A stretch of 64,000 nucleotides of DNA from an uncultured Brachybacterium sp. (GTDB lineage: Bacteria > Actinomycetota > Actinomycetes > Actinomycetales > Dermabacteraceae), in contig NZ_CANMSY010000002.1 in assembly GCF_947500705.1 (NCBI RefSeq), positions 558,001-622,000 of the forward strand, written 5' to 3'. Under the pieces are notes generated by a model. The model had not been told where the DNA came from. It saw only the letters and a list, made by a program, of their open reading frames with translations, and did not search any database. The first letter of the stretch is position 1, and every line of letters starts with the position of its first letter. Made by a program: the position numbers and the translations under genes. Positions 50,810 through 60,350 of this stretch are shown here, one piece after another.

Positions 50810-52276
50810 GTGACCGCACGGCCCCACGTCGTATTCGTCTGCGTCGACGAGATGCGGGCGGATGCGATGGGGGTCGCTGGCAACGAGCACATCGACACCC
50901 CGAACCTCGATGATCTCGCACGGGGCGGGTATCACTTCACCCGCGCTTATTCGGCCACGCCCACCTGCGTGCCCGCCAGGGTCGCGATGTTCACCGGGAA
51001 GTCCCCGGAGCTGCACGGGCGGTACGGCTACCGGGAGGGGATCTCCTTCCCGGAGGCGTACCCGGTGACGCTGCAGTCCACGCTGGGTGACGCCGGGTAT
51101 CAGACCTTCGGGGTGGGGAAGATGCACGTCTTCCCGGACCGGGCGCGCTGCGGCTTCGACGAGGTGCTGCTGCACGACGGCTTCCTGCACACCTCGCGCC
51201 GGCTCAGCCGGGGACCATCGGCGGCGATCGACGACTATGTCGAGTTCCTGCGCCGTGAGACCGGCGACCCGCGGGCGGACTACCAGGAGACCGGGATCGG
51301 CTGCAATGCGCTGACGGCCCGGCCCTGGGAGCGGGAGGAGCGGCTGCATCCCACCCGCTGGGTGGCCGATGAGTCGCTGCGCTTCCTCGAGCGGCGGGAT
51401 CCGACCAGGCCGTTCTTCCTGTACATGTCCTTCCACCGGCCGCATGCGCCCTTCGATCCTCCGGGATGGCTGTGGGAGAAGTATCGGGGCCGCCCGGGGC
51501 CGCGCCGCGCCCGAGGCGGATGGGTCGAGCGCTTCGACGAGCACCGCCGCGACTACGGCTCCGAGGCGGAGTTCGGGACGCAGAAGGAGAGTACGCACGA
51601 GGCCGCGCGGGCCGGGTACTACGGCTCGATCGAATTCATCGACCTGCAGCTGAACCGGCTCAAGGAGACCCTCTCGGATCAGGGCCTGCTCGAGGACACC
51701 GTGATCGTGTTCGTCTCCGATCACGGCGACATGATGGGCGACCACGACATGTACCGGAAGTCCGTGGGCTACGAGGGCTCTGCCCGGGTGCCGCTGGTGG
51801 TGCACGTGCCGCCGCGCTGGCGCGCGGGCTGGGGAGCCCCGGGGCAGGTCGACGCGATCGCCGAGCTGCGGGACCTGATGCCGACGGTGCTCGAGCTCGC
51901 CGGAGTCGAGGTGCCGGAGGGGGTGGACGGGATCAGCCTGCGGCCCGGGAGCGAGCTGCGCGAGCATCTGCACGGCGAGCACCTGATCACCTCGCTGGGC
52001 CGGCATTCGATGCAGTGGATCCGCTCGCAGCGCTTCAAGTATGTGTGGTTCTCCGGGGACGGGCACGAGCAGCTCTTCGACCTCGAGGCCGATCCGCTCG
52101 AGGAGCGGGATCTCGCCGGCTCGGCGGAGCATGCGGAGGAGCTGGCGCGGCATCGGGAGCTGCTGGTCCGAGAGCTCACGGGGCGCGAGGAGGGGTTCGT
52201 CGCGGGCGGTGCGCTGGTCGCGGGCCGAGCGGTGCAGTCCGAGGCGGCGTGGGTGCGCGAGTTCGCGAGGCTCTGA
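50810..52276 (+). CDS. Sulfatase (arylsulfatase-type)
   Basis: 488 residues. The formylglycine signature CVPAR has Cys53, to be converted by a formylglycine-generating enzyme. Metal ligands come from VCVDEMRAD and VSDHGDMMGDHD (~residue 305). A MSFHRPHAPF segment provides the His. It hydrolyses sulfate esters of an unknown carbohydrate or aryl substrate. No signal peptide is seen, so it is probably cytosolic. The GTG start is three bases after the SPFH stop, with GAGGAG overlapping it, so translation may follow reinitiation. Confidence 0.9.
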   Translation: MTARPHVVFVCVDEMRADAMGVAGNEHIDTPNLDDLARGGYHFTRAYSATPTCVPARVAMFTGKSPELHGRYGYREGISFPEAYPVTLQSTLGDAGYQTFGVGKMHVFPDRARCGFDEVLLHDGFLHTSRRLSRGPSAAIDDYVEFLRRETGDPRADYQETGIGCNALTARPWEREERLHPTRWVADESLRFLERRDPTRPFFLYMSFHRPHAPFDPPGWLWEKYRGRPGPRRARGGWVERFDEHRRDYGSEAEFGTQKESTHEAARAGYYGSIEFIDLQLNRLKETLSDQGLLEDTVIVFVSDHGDMMGDHDMYRKSVGYEGSARVPLVVHVPPRWRAGWGAPGQVDAIAELRDLMPTVLELAGVEVPEGVDGISLRPGSELREHLHGEHLITSLGRHSMQWIRSQRFKYVWFSGDGHEQLFDLEADPLEERDLAGSAEHAEELARHRELLVRELTGREEGFVAGGALVAGRAVQSEAAWVREFARL

Positions 52277-52350
52277 CCTGCCCTTGCGGATTATTTAATT
52301 TTCATCTAATGCGGGGTCATCACATCGACGACGAAGGAGTGGTGATCCCC

Positions 52351-53201
52351 ATGAAGGCATGGCAGTTCACTGGTACCGGCAAGCCCCTGGAGCTGAACGA
52401 GGTCGAGGAGCCCACTGCGGACCCCGGAGAGGTCGTCGTGGATGTCAAGGCCGCAGGCGTGTGCCACTCCGACGTCGCCGCACTCGATGACGAGGGCTGG
52501 ATGGCGCTGTTCCAGCAGGGGCTCCCCCGCACCATGGGCCACGAGTCCGCCGGCGTCATCAGCCAGGTGGGCGAGGGCATGGAGCACTGGAAGGTCGGCG
52601 ACCGGGTCGGTCTGGCACCGATGATGGCCGACGGCACGGCGCTCGGTTACGGCCCCTGGGACGGCGGCTTCGGCCCGAAGCTCCGCGCGACCGACGACAA
52701 TCTCGTCGCGCTCCCCGACGCCGTCTCCTTCGAGCTCGGGGCGATGGCCACCGATGCGGGCCTGACCGCGTACCACGCGATCATGGCCCTCGGCGGGGCG
52801 AAGCCCGGCATGAAGGTCGGCGAGATCGGCCTGACCGGGGTCGCCGAATCGATCATCGAGTTCTCGGACCTGGGCCTCGAGCTGGTCGTGGACTACGCCG
52901 GCTTCGGCACCACCACCGCCCAGGGCCTCGAGGCGCTGGCCAAGTTCGGCACCTTCGTGCAGGTGGGGATGGGGAGCTCGAAGCGCCCCTGAACACCTAT
53001 GAGCTGATCACCAAGCAGCTGACGATCAAGGGCTCGAACTCCGGCACCAAGGAGGACCTCGAGGGCCTGTACGCGCTGATGGCCTCCGGCGAGCTGAACC
53101 CGCCGATCAATCACATCACCCACGCGGAGATCCCCGGTGCCATCGACAAGCTCCGCGCCGGCGGCGTGATCGGACGGTTCGTGGCGAGCTACGAGGACTG
53201 A
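52351..53201 (+). pseudogene. Zinc alcohol dehydrogenase remnant, deletion plus frameshift
   Basis: The N-terminal zinc-binding domain is intact (AAGVCHSDVAAL, TMGHESAGVI). After GMKVGEIGL the sequence jumps to TGVAESIIEFSDLG. The Rossmann glycine motif and ~45-60 following residues of the NAD site are missing in frame, with a junction near 52828-52835. At 52971-52974 a G run is one base short, so the frame ends at TGA 52990-52992. In the -1 frame the expected C-terminus (LNTYEL...VIGRFVASYED) continues to TGA 53199-53201. The upstream region is unusually A/T-rich with TTGCGG-N17-TAATGC. The product could not bind NAD normally. Confidence 0.88.
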
Positions 53202-53276
53202 TCGCCGACCGAAGTCGCGCCTGGCCGATCCCGAAGGATGATCCCGCGGGGTCGGCCTCTGCGATGAGGTGGGGGT

Positions 53277-54335
53277 ATGAACGCTTCTGCCGTCTCCCCC
53301 GCGGGTCCCGCCGACTATTCCGTCGAGAAGCGGATGGCCCGCACCGCCGCCGTGACCCTGGGCTGGTGGGCGCACGGTGCCGTGCGCCTGCTGCTCGCGG
53401 TGGCGATGCTCTATTACGGCGTCGCGAAGCTCGTGCTGGGCCAGTTCGGGGTCACCGACATGGGCGATGCGCTGATCACCCAGGGCGAGATGAGCCCGAT
53501 GGGGATGCTGTGGCGGATGGTCGCCTTCTCCCCGCTGTTCCAGGTCCTGGGGGGCCTGGCCGAGTGGGGCGCCGCGATCGCTCTGCTGTGGCGGCGTTCG
53601 GTCCCGCTGGGAGCGGTGATCGCGGCCGGATCGATGTCGCTGGTGCTGGTGCTGAACCTCGGCTATGACGTCCCCGTCAAGCAGATCGCGCTCGCGCTGC
53701 TGGTGATGTCGCTGCTCGTGCTGACCCCGTGGGTCCCGCGCCTGGCCAGGGCATTCCTGGGCCACGGGGAGATCGGGAAGGGTCCGCTGCCCACGCTGGT
53801 GCCGTGGCGGCCTGCCGCGCGGGTCACGAACATCGCCGGTCCGATCGCCGCGCTGCTGCTGGTGGGTGTGGTGGGCTGGGGCATGAGCGCGATGTACCCC
53901 GAGCGGAGCGTCGACGAGTCCGCACCGGCCGGGGTGTGGACCGTGCAGGAGGATGTCGCCGAGCCCGCCGCCCAGCTGCACCAGGACACGCGCTGGAGCG
54001 CACTCGCCTTCGGCGAGGTGGAGTACGACGGCCGCGCCGCGGTGCAGCTGCGGCAGGCGAACGGGGAGCTGCTGAGCGGCAGCTACGACCGCACCGGGCC
54101 GCATACCGTCGAGCTGTCGCTCGGGCCGCTGCGCGAACAGGGGCAGCCGCTGCAGGAGCATTCCGCGATCGAGCCCGTCGTGCTCACGCTGACGTTCGAG
54201 GAGCAGGCCGACGGCACGCTGCATCTCACCGGTGAAGGGCAGGATCTGGTGCTCGCCCCGGACGACTCCGCGATGGTGCTCTATGAGCGGGGGTTCAGCT
54301 GGGGCGTGCGCGCGGACGATCCCTTCAACCGCTGA
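53277..54335 (+). CDS. DoxX-like membrane protein with C-terminal soluble domain
   Basis: 352 residues. Four hydrophobic helices (~30-165) with VAMLYYGVAKLVLGQFG and LGGLAEWGAAIAL resemble DoxX/DoxD proteins. A fifth helix (~190-210) anchors a C-terminal hydrophilic domain of about 140 residues that is probably extracytoplasmic and beta-rich. No function recognised for the domain. GAGGTGGGGG lies directly before ATG 53277. Single-gene unit. Confidence 0.8.
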   Translation: MNASAVSPAGPADYSVEKRMARTAAVTLGWWAHGAVRLLLAVAMLYYGVAKLVLGQFGVTDMGDALITQGEMSPMGMLWRMVAFSPLFQVLGGLAEWGAAIALLWRRSVPLGAVIAAGSMSLVLVLNLGYDVPVKQIALALLVMSLLVLTPWVPRLARAFLGHGEIGKGPLPTLVPWRPAARVTNIAGPIAALLLVGVVGWGMSAMYPERSVDESAPAGVWTVQEDVAEPAAQLHQDTRWSALAFGEVEYDGRAAVQLRQANGELLSGSYDRTGPHTVELSLGPLREQGQPLQEHSAIEPVVLTLTFEEQADGTLHLTGEGQDLVLAPDDSAMVLYERGFSWGVRADDPFNR

Positions 54336-54382
54336 GCCCGCCGCCTGGAGGCAGGCTGCCTCCTGATGTCGGCCCCCTCCCC

Positions 54383-54388
54383 TAGTCT
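54383..54388 (+). promoter_or_regulatory. -10 box TAGTCT for helicase/nuclease operon
   Basis: TAGTCT lies 32 bp before ATG 54421. The predicted leader of about 25 nt contains GGAGGAG, so unlike many neighbours this operon uses a conventional ribosome site. Confidence 0.4.
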
Positions 54389-54420
54389 GGGGCGGGACGC
54401 GCGACGACGGAGGAGCCCAG

Positions 54421-57114
54421 ATGCAGATCGAGTTCGGCTGGTCGCTGGACGGCACCGCCTGGGCGGATGGCTCCAGCACCACCGGGTCCGTGAGGATGGG
54501 CCCTCGTGCCCTCGTCCAGCTGCTGCAAGGACGGCTGGCACTGACCCGGCCGTCGGTCGATCCGGCGGTGCGGGTCGCGCAGTACGCCCGCGCGATCGCC
54601 GCCGCGGACCACGAGTGGGCACGCGCCTCGTTCGACGTCGATCCGTGGTCGACCGCGAGCACGATGCTGTCCTGGCGGGATGCGGCCGTGATGGCCGGAG
54701 CCTCGCTGCGACGGGCGCCCGGGCTGCCTGCACGGATCGAGGCGCTGAGCACGATCGAGGAGGCGGCCGACCTCTCCCCCGGCGCCGCCGATGACCTGCG
54801 GGAGATCGTCGACCTGCTCGAGGAGCTCTCCGCGTCACCCTGGCCGCTGGGGATCGAGCGGGTCCTCTGCCACGAGGAGCCGACGACCCTCCCCGGTCTG
54901 TGGCCGCGGCTGCTGAAGCTCCTGGCCGGGTCCGGGGTGGAGGTCCGTCGGGCCGACGAGGCGCCGTCCGTGCGGCCGGAGCTGGTGCTGCTGGAGACCG
55001 ATGACGAATGGACCGCCGCCGAGACCGCCGCCCGGTTCCTGGCCGGGCGCGACGGCGATCCCGTCCACGTCCTCGCCACGGAGGACACGATCCTCCTGGA
55101 TCAGGAGCTGCACCGCCGCGGCCAGGCGGCGATCGGGGTGGCCGGGGCCTCCGCGGACCGCACCAGCCTGCAGATCCTCCCGCTGTACCTCTCCATCGCG
55201 ATCGCGCCGGTGGACGTGCAGCAGCTCGGTGCCTTCCTCGATCTGCGGGTGCTGGATGCCCCGGAGGCGGATCGCGAGCCGATCGGCCTGGTGCCCGCAC
55301 GGGTGCGGCGCCGGTTCCTCGACGCCCTGGCCGCCCAGCCCGGCACCGGCGGTCCGGCCTGGGAGGCGGTGCTCTCCGAGCTCGCCGCCGATCCCGAGGA
55401 GGTCGCCGCCCTCGAGATCGCCCGAGCGGTCTCCGCTCTGGTCACGCACCCGATCGATCCGGAGCAGCTGACGCCGCCGCGGCTGCGGGCGGCGACCGTC
55501 TGGCTCGGCGAGCGGCTGCGCGCGCTCGGTCAGGGCGAGCCCGGGCTCGTGCGCGCGAGCGCGCATCTGCAGACCTTCCTCGCCGTGCTCGACACCCTCG
55601 GCGATGGCCATGTGCTGGGTGCGCGCGAGCTCTCCCAGGTCGTCGAAGCCTCCGGAGGGCGCGCCGCCTCGCCCGTGGCCCGGCCCGAGGCGACCGCTGC
55701 CTGGACCTCCTGCACCCGCCCGGCGCAGCTGCGCCCGCGCGGCGGGGACGTGCTGTGGTGGGGCGCGGACCGGCACGATTCGCAGACCGGCGTCACCTGG
55801 GACGGCGTCGAGATCGAGGCACTCGTGGGGCTCGGGGCGCGTGTGGTCGAGCCCGCCGCCCTCGCAGCGCTGGAGACCGACGCGGGACTGCGCGGACTGC
55901 GCGGTGCCGGGCGGCTGATCGTGGTCCGCACCCGCAGCCGCGCGGAGAAGGCCACCGCCCCGCATTCCCTGCTCGCCCACCTCGCGGCCGAGCGGGCCGC
56001 CGCCGGGGAGGGCGTCGCGAAGGTGCTCGAGCAGTTCCGGGTGGACCCGCGCGCTGCGGTCGGGGAGGGGGTCTGGGAGCTCGCGGGATCGCGACGGCCG
56101 CTGAGCGTGCCTGCGCTCATCGGCCCGGCGGAGCCTGCGCAGGATCTCACCAAGCGCGCCGGCCCGGCCCCGCATCTGGTGCCGACGGCGCTGAGCTACT
56201 CCCAGGCGGAGAACCTGCTGGGCTGCCGACAGAAGTGGACCTACCGCACCGGGCTCGGGATTCGTCCTGCCTCGGTCGCGAGCGTGCCCAGCGGCAATCA
56301 GATGATCGGCACCCTCGTGCACACCGTCGTCGAGGAGCTGGTGAACACCGGCCAGGAGCAGGAGCGCAGCGGGCCCCCGTCGGCCGAGCAGATCGCCCAG
56401 ATGCTGGAGCGGCTCGTTCCCCAGCTCGCCTCAGAGCTGCTGCTGCCCGGTCGGGAGGTCGAGCTGACCACGATGCGCGAGACCGCCGTGCGCTCTCTGG
56501 TCGAGTTCTTCGGCCGATTGGCAGAGGCGGGGCTGGTGATCACCTCGGTCGAGTCGCGCTTCGAGGAGCCGCTGACCCTGCACCTGCAGCGCGGGGACCT
56601 TGAGGTGCCATTCCTGGGCTACCGCGATGTGCTCGCCGAGGACGCCGCCGGGAGGCCCACCGTGATCGACCTGAAGTGGACCTCGGCCGCGAAGAAGTAC
56701 CCCGAGCTGTTCGATGCCGGCGAGGCGCTGCAGCTCGCCTCCTATGCCTGGTCGCTGCATGACGACTCGGCGGATGTCGGCTACTTCCTGCTCAAGCAGG
56801 GCGAGTTCGTCTCCGCGAATCCGGCGCTGGACCCCCATGGCCGACCCACCCTCGACATCGCGGCCGCGTGGTCGAGGACGACCTCGGGGATCACCGAGGC
56901 GCTCGACGCGATCGGCGAGGGCACTGTCACGGCACAGTCCGGGCAGATCCTGCGCGACGCCGGACAGGGGCTCGACACCCCGCGCCCGGACGCGAAGAAG
57001 ACCTACGCCGCGGCGCAGGAGGAGGCCCGAGCAGACGGCGGGATCGTGGTCGACGCCCGCTGCGACTTCTGCGATTTCTCCCTGCTGTGCGGCCTGAGAG
57101 GAGATGCATCATGA
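54421..57114 (+). CDS. AddB-like Fe-S nuclease, inactive helicase fold
   Basis: 897 residues. The C-terminal PD-(D/E)XK nuclease has GTLVHTVVEE (His ~633), VIDLKWTS (Asp750, Lys752) and QLASYAW. Cys602 (LLGCRQKW) and Cys881, Cys884 and Cys890 (CDFCDFSLLC) form the 4Fe-4S set known from AddB/Cas4-type nucleases. The N-terminal ~590 residues have no Walker A or DEXX motif, consistent with a degenerate helicase as in AddB. It is shorter than classic AddB. The stop overlaps the next gene by ATGA (57111-57114). The pair probably forms a helicase-nuclease complex for DNA-end processing or defence. Confidence 0.85.
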   Translation: MQIEFGWSLDGTAWADGSSTTGSVRMGPRALVQLLQGRLALTRPSVDPAVRVAQYARAIAAADHEWARASFDVDPWSTASTMLSWRDAAVMAGASLRRAPGLPARIEALSTIEEAADLSPGAADDLREIVDLLEELSASPWPLGIERVLCHEEPTTLPGLWPRLLKLLAGSGVEVRRADEAPSVRPELVLLETDDEWTAAETAARFLAGRDGDPVHVLATEDTILLDQELHRRGQAAIGVAGASADRTSLQILPLYLSIAIAPVDVQQLGAFLDLRVLDAPEADREPIGLVPARVRRRFLDALAAQPGTGGPAWEAVLSELAADPEEVAALEIARAVSALVTHPIDPEQLTPPRLRAATVWLGERLRALGQGEPGLVRASAHLQTFLAVLDTLGDGHVLGARELSQVVEASGGRAASPVARPEATAAWTSCTRPAQLRPRGGDVLWWGADRHDSQTGVTWDGVEIEALVGLGARVVEPAALAALETDAGLRGLRGAGRLIVVRTRSRAEKATAPHSLLAHLAAERAAAGEGVAKVLEQFRVDPRAAVGEGVWELAGSRRPLSVPALIGPAEPAQDLTKRAGPAPHLVPTALSYSQAENLLGCRQKWTYRTGLGIRPASVASVPSGNQMIGTLVHTVVEELVNTGQEQERSGPPSAEQIAQMLERLVPQLASELLLPGREVELTTMRETAVRSLVEFFGRLAEAGLVITSVESRFEEPLTLHLQRGDLEVPFLGYRDVLAEDAAGRPTVIDLKWTSAAKKYPELFDAGEALQLASYAWSLHDDSADVGYFLLKQGEFVSANPALDPHGRPTLDIAAAWSRTTSGITEALDAIGEGTVTAQSGQILRDAGQGLDTPRPDAKKTYAAAQEEARADGGIVVDARCDFCDFSLLCGLRGDAS

Positions 57115-60100
57115 GCTTCACCCTGATCAACGCCTCGGCAGGCTCCGGCAAGACATACACTCTGACCAGGCAGCTGGCCGAGCGGCTCGAGGCCGGGCTG
57201 GACCCCTCGCAGATCATCGCCACCACCTTCACCGTCAAGGCGGCCGAGGAGCTCTCCCAGCGGGTGCGCTCCACGCTCCTGGACCGCCAGCAGGTCGAGG
57301 CGGCGCGGGGCATCGACAGCGCCCTGATCAGCACCGTGAACTCGGTCGCCGGGCGCCTGGTGACCGAGTACGCGCTGGACGCGGGCATCTCCCCCCAGGT
57401 GCAGGTGCTCGACGACACGACCCAGAGGGCGGCCTTCGCGGCGGCGATCGACCGCACGGCCGCCGCGGCCGGGGTGCGCTGGGCGGCGATGCTCGCCCGC
57501 ACCGAGCACGACGGCGACGAGAAGGACGCCGGCTTCATCCCCACGAGGCAGGCCTGGCGGGGCCGGGTGAAGGACGTCGCGGACGCCGCCCGCACCAACC
57601 TCCTCGGGGCAGATGAGCTGCGCGCCGCCGCGACCGTGTCCTGGGAGGAGTTCCGGGAGGCGGCCCAGCTGCCCGAGCCCGGGGAGGATCTGCGGGGTCG
57701 CTGGCTGCATGAACTGGGGCAGCGGATCGAGGGTTTCGCGGAGGATCTGGCCGCGTCGGTCGATGAGTCCGGCGAGGGCACCAAGGGCGGGCCGATCTCC
57801 CCGCGCAGCGTGAACAGGGCGCGGGGCGACCTCGACGCGCTGCGCCGGTTGGAGCGCACCCTGCGGGATCGCGAGCGGGCGCCGTGGTCGAGCTGGTTGC
57901 GCCTGGCCGGCGGCAGCTTCGGGGCGCCGGCGAAGAAGGCTCTCGAGCCGCTCGCGATCGAGGTCGGAGAGGGCTTCGCGCAGAATCCTGCGTGGCAGCA
58001 GGACGTGCAGGACCTCATCACGCTCATCCTCGACGTCGCTGCGGATTCGCTGGACGCCTACGAGGCCTACAAGCGCGAGCTGGGCCTGATCGACTTCATC
58101 GACCAGGAGGTGCAGGCGCTGCGCCTGCTGCAGGATTCGCCGCGGGTGCGGGAATCCATCGCCTCGCGCTACCGCCTCCTCGCAGTCGACGAGTTCCAGG
58201 ACACCTCTCCCGTGCAGCTGGCCCTTTTCCTCGAGCTCTCCCAGCTCATCGAGGAGAAGATCTGGGTGGGCGACCCCAAGCAGGCGATCTACGGCTTCCG
58301 CGACGCCGACCCGCGCCTGATGCAGGACATCATCGCCGCGCTCGAAGGCGGCGGCACCGTGTTCGGGACGGGTGAGGTCGAGAACCTCTCCCACTCCTGG
58401 CGCTCGCAGAAGCTGCTGGTCGACTTCTCCAACGCCCTGTTCAGCCCGGTGTTCGCGCCCGACGGGGAAGGTCTGGATCGGGTGCGGCTCCAGATCCCCG
58501 AGCAGCGGGAAGCCACGGCGGGTGACGGCGCGCTCGAGGTGTGGGAGGCGACGAAGAACGACCGCCGCGTGGTCTCCGCGCAGAAGCATGCCGCGATGAT
58601 CGCCGAGCAGATCCGACGCCGCATCGACGAGGGCGCCTTCACCCCGGGCTCCACCGCGGTGCTGGTGCGCAGCAACACTCAGCGGGCCTCCGTGGTCGCC
58701 GCCCTGCAGGAGCGCGGAGTGCCCACCGCCGGCGCCGCGCATCCGCTCCTCGCGACCCGGGAGGCGCAGATGGTGCGGGCGGCGCTCGCGGTGACCCTCG
58801 ACGGCTCGGACACCCTGGCGCTCACCGAGCTGGTGACGCTGCTGAGCGATCATGGCGCCCACGAGGACTGGTTCGCGCAGCTCATGGCCGCGCCGGATCG
58901 CGACGCGCGCAAGGCCGTGTTCTCGAGCTGGTGGGAGGATCCCGTGCTGACCGGGCTGCGCGAGGTGCGCCGTGCCTGCATCGGCTTCACCCCGGTGGAG
59001 ATGATCAGTGCGCTGATCGACGCCCTGGACCTGCCGCAGCGGATCAAGCGCTGGACCGGTCAGGGCTCCCGACGCCGCACCCTGGATGCGCTGCGGGCGA
59101 TGGCGCAGGAGACCACGCAGCGGCGTCGGGCGGAAGGCTCCCCCATCACACTGACCGGTCTGCGCGCCGAGCTCGACGCGTGGACGGAGGGACCAGACCT
59201 CTCCGCCCTGCCCGAGGCGGTCTGGGTGGGCACCATCCACGGAGCCAAGGGCCTGGAATGGGATCACGTCGTCGCCTACCTCGGTGCACCCCCGAAAGAG
59301 CGTGCCCACTCCAGCGGCGTGCTCGTGGTCTCCCCCGGCGCACCGGACGTCACCGCCCCGCTGGTCGGCCGCAGCCTGCGGTTCTGGCCGAAGATCGCCG
59401 CACCTGCGGACGCTGCGGAGAGCCTCGCGGCCTCAGGGTTCGCGAGCCGCCGCCGCGAGGCTGAGGCGGAGGAGTCCGGGAGGCTGCACTATGTGGCCCT
59501 CACCCGCGCCGCCCGCACCTCCGTGCTCGCCGTGCCCGGCACCTCCACGGTGCTGGACACCCTCATCGAGACGCCGCCCCTGGTGAGCTGGTCCGAGGGG
59601 GCGATCAGCGTGCACGGCACCGAGGGCATGCTGCCGGCGACCGTGACTGCGGTGAACGTCGACGACCTGATGGAGGAGATCCCTGCACGGCTGCCGCGCA
59701 GCACCGACCCGCTCGCGGCGACCGACGTCCCGCTGCGCCCCGCCGCGCCGAGCTCCGCCCGGCTGTCCGCTCGGTTCCAGGCCTCCGCTGCGGCGTCGGG
59801 CGGGGCACTCGGCGAGGTGTTGGAGCCTCGTAGCATCGGTCCGGTGCTGGTCAGCGGCGGCGGGCCGCAGTGGGAGCGCGTCGGCGAGGCCGTGCACGCC
59901 TATCTCGCCCTGCCGCTCGAGAATCTCTCGCCGGAGCAGCGGCTGGCGGCGGCTGAGCGTCTGCTCTCTCGCTGGGTGGTGACGCGGACGGTGCAGGCGC
60001 GGGTGCTGCTGGAGGCCGGGGAGAGCTGGACGCGCTTCGTGAACTCCGAGTTCCCCGGCGCCGTGCAGCTCACCGAGCAGCCGATCACCTGGTGGAACGA

Positions 60101-60350
60101 GGACGCTCAAGTTATGGAGGGCTGGATCGACACCCTGCTGCGCCTGCCCTCGGGCGAGATCGTGCTGGTGGACCACAAGGCGTACCCGGGCGATGACCCG
60201 GTGACGCACATCCGCGAGAAGTACCTGGGCCAGATGGCCACCTATTCCCGGGCGCTGGCCTCAGCCGGCCGCGCCCCGGATCGGATCCTGATGCACCTGC
60301 CGCTGCGCGGAGAGATCGTCGAGGTGAGGGTCCATGGGCAGGAGCGTTGA
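57111..60350 (+). CDS. UvrD-type helicase with C-terminal nuclease domain (AddA-like)
   Basis: 1079 residues from ATG 57111. Walker A is ASAGSGKT (residues 8-15), followed by ATTFTVKAAEEL (motif Ia). The DEXX box is VDEFQD (Asp360, Glu361), with WVGDPKQAIYGFR (motif III region) and TIHGAKGLEWD and LHYVALTRAA (motifs V, VI). The last ~170 residues form a RecB-type nuclease with His929 (GEAVHAYL), Asp1021 and Lys1023 (VDHKAYPG) and GQMATYSR. The layout is that of AddA. Coupled by ATGA to the AddB-like gene. Overlaps the downstream kinase gene by 17 bp. Confidence 0.92.
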   Translation: MSFTLINASAGSGKTYTLTRQLAERLEAGLDPSQIIATTFTVKAAEELSQRVRSTLLDRQQVEAARGIDSALISTVNSVAGRLVTEYALDAGISPQVQVLDDTTQRAAFAAAIDRTAAAAGVRWAAMLARTEHDGDEKDAGFIPTRQAWRGRVKDVADAARTNLLGADELRAAATVSWEEFREAAQLPEPGEDLRGRWLHELGQRIEGFAEDLAASVDESGEGTKGGPISPRSVNRARGDLDALRRLERTLRDRERAPWSSWLRLAGGSFGAPAKKALEPLAIEVGEGFAQNPAWQQDVQDLITLILDVAADSLDAYEAYKRELGLIDFIDQEVQALRLLQDSPRVRESIASRYRLLAVDEFQDTSPVQLALFLELSQLIEEKIWVGDPKQAIYGFRDADPRLMQDIIAALEGGGTVFGTGEVENLSHSWRSQKLLVDFSNALFSPVFAPDGEGLDRVRLQIPEQREATAGDGALEVWEATKNDRRVVSAQKHAAMIAEQIRRRIDEGAFTPGSTAVLVRSNTQRASVVAALQERGVPTAGAAHPLLATREAQMVRAALAVTLDGSDTLALTELVTLLSDHGAHEDWFAQLMAAPDRDARKAVFSSWWEDPVLTGLREVRRACIGFTPVEMISALIDALDLPQRIKRWTGQGSRRRTLDALRAMAQETTQRRRAEGSPITLTGLRAELDAWTEGPDLSALPEAVWVGTIHGAKGLEWDHVVAYLGAPPKERAHSSGVLVVSPGAPDVTAPLVGRSLRFWPKIAAPADAAESLAASGFASRRREAEAEESGRLHYVALTRAARTSVLAVPGTSTVLDTLIETPPLVSWSEGAISVHGTEGMLPATVTAVNVDDLMEEIPARLPRSTDPLAATDVPLRPAAPSSARLSARFQASAAASGGALGEVLEPRSIGPVLVSGGGPQWERVGEAVHAYLALPLENLSPEQRLAAAERLLSRWVVTRTVQARVLLEAGESWTRFVNSEFPGAVQLTEQPITWWNEDAQVMEGWIDTLLRLPSGEIVLVDHKAYPGDDPVTHIREKYLGQMATYSRALASAGRAPDRILMHLPLRGEIVEVRVHGQER

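Noticed and set aside
52971-52974. Treating the dehydrogenase frameshift as a programmed frameshift
   Set aside because: The G run is short and the Rossmann deletion already removes the NAD site, so decay or sequencing error is simpler.
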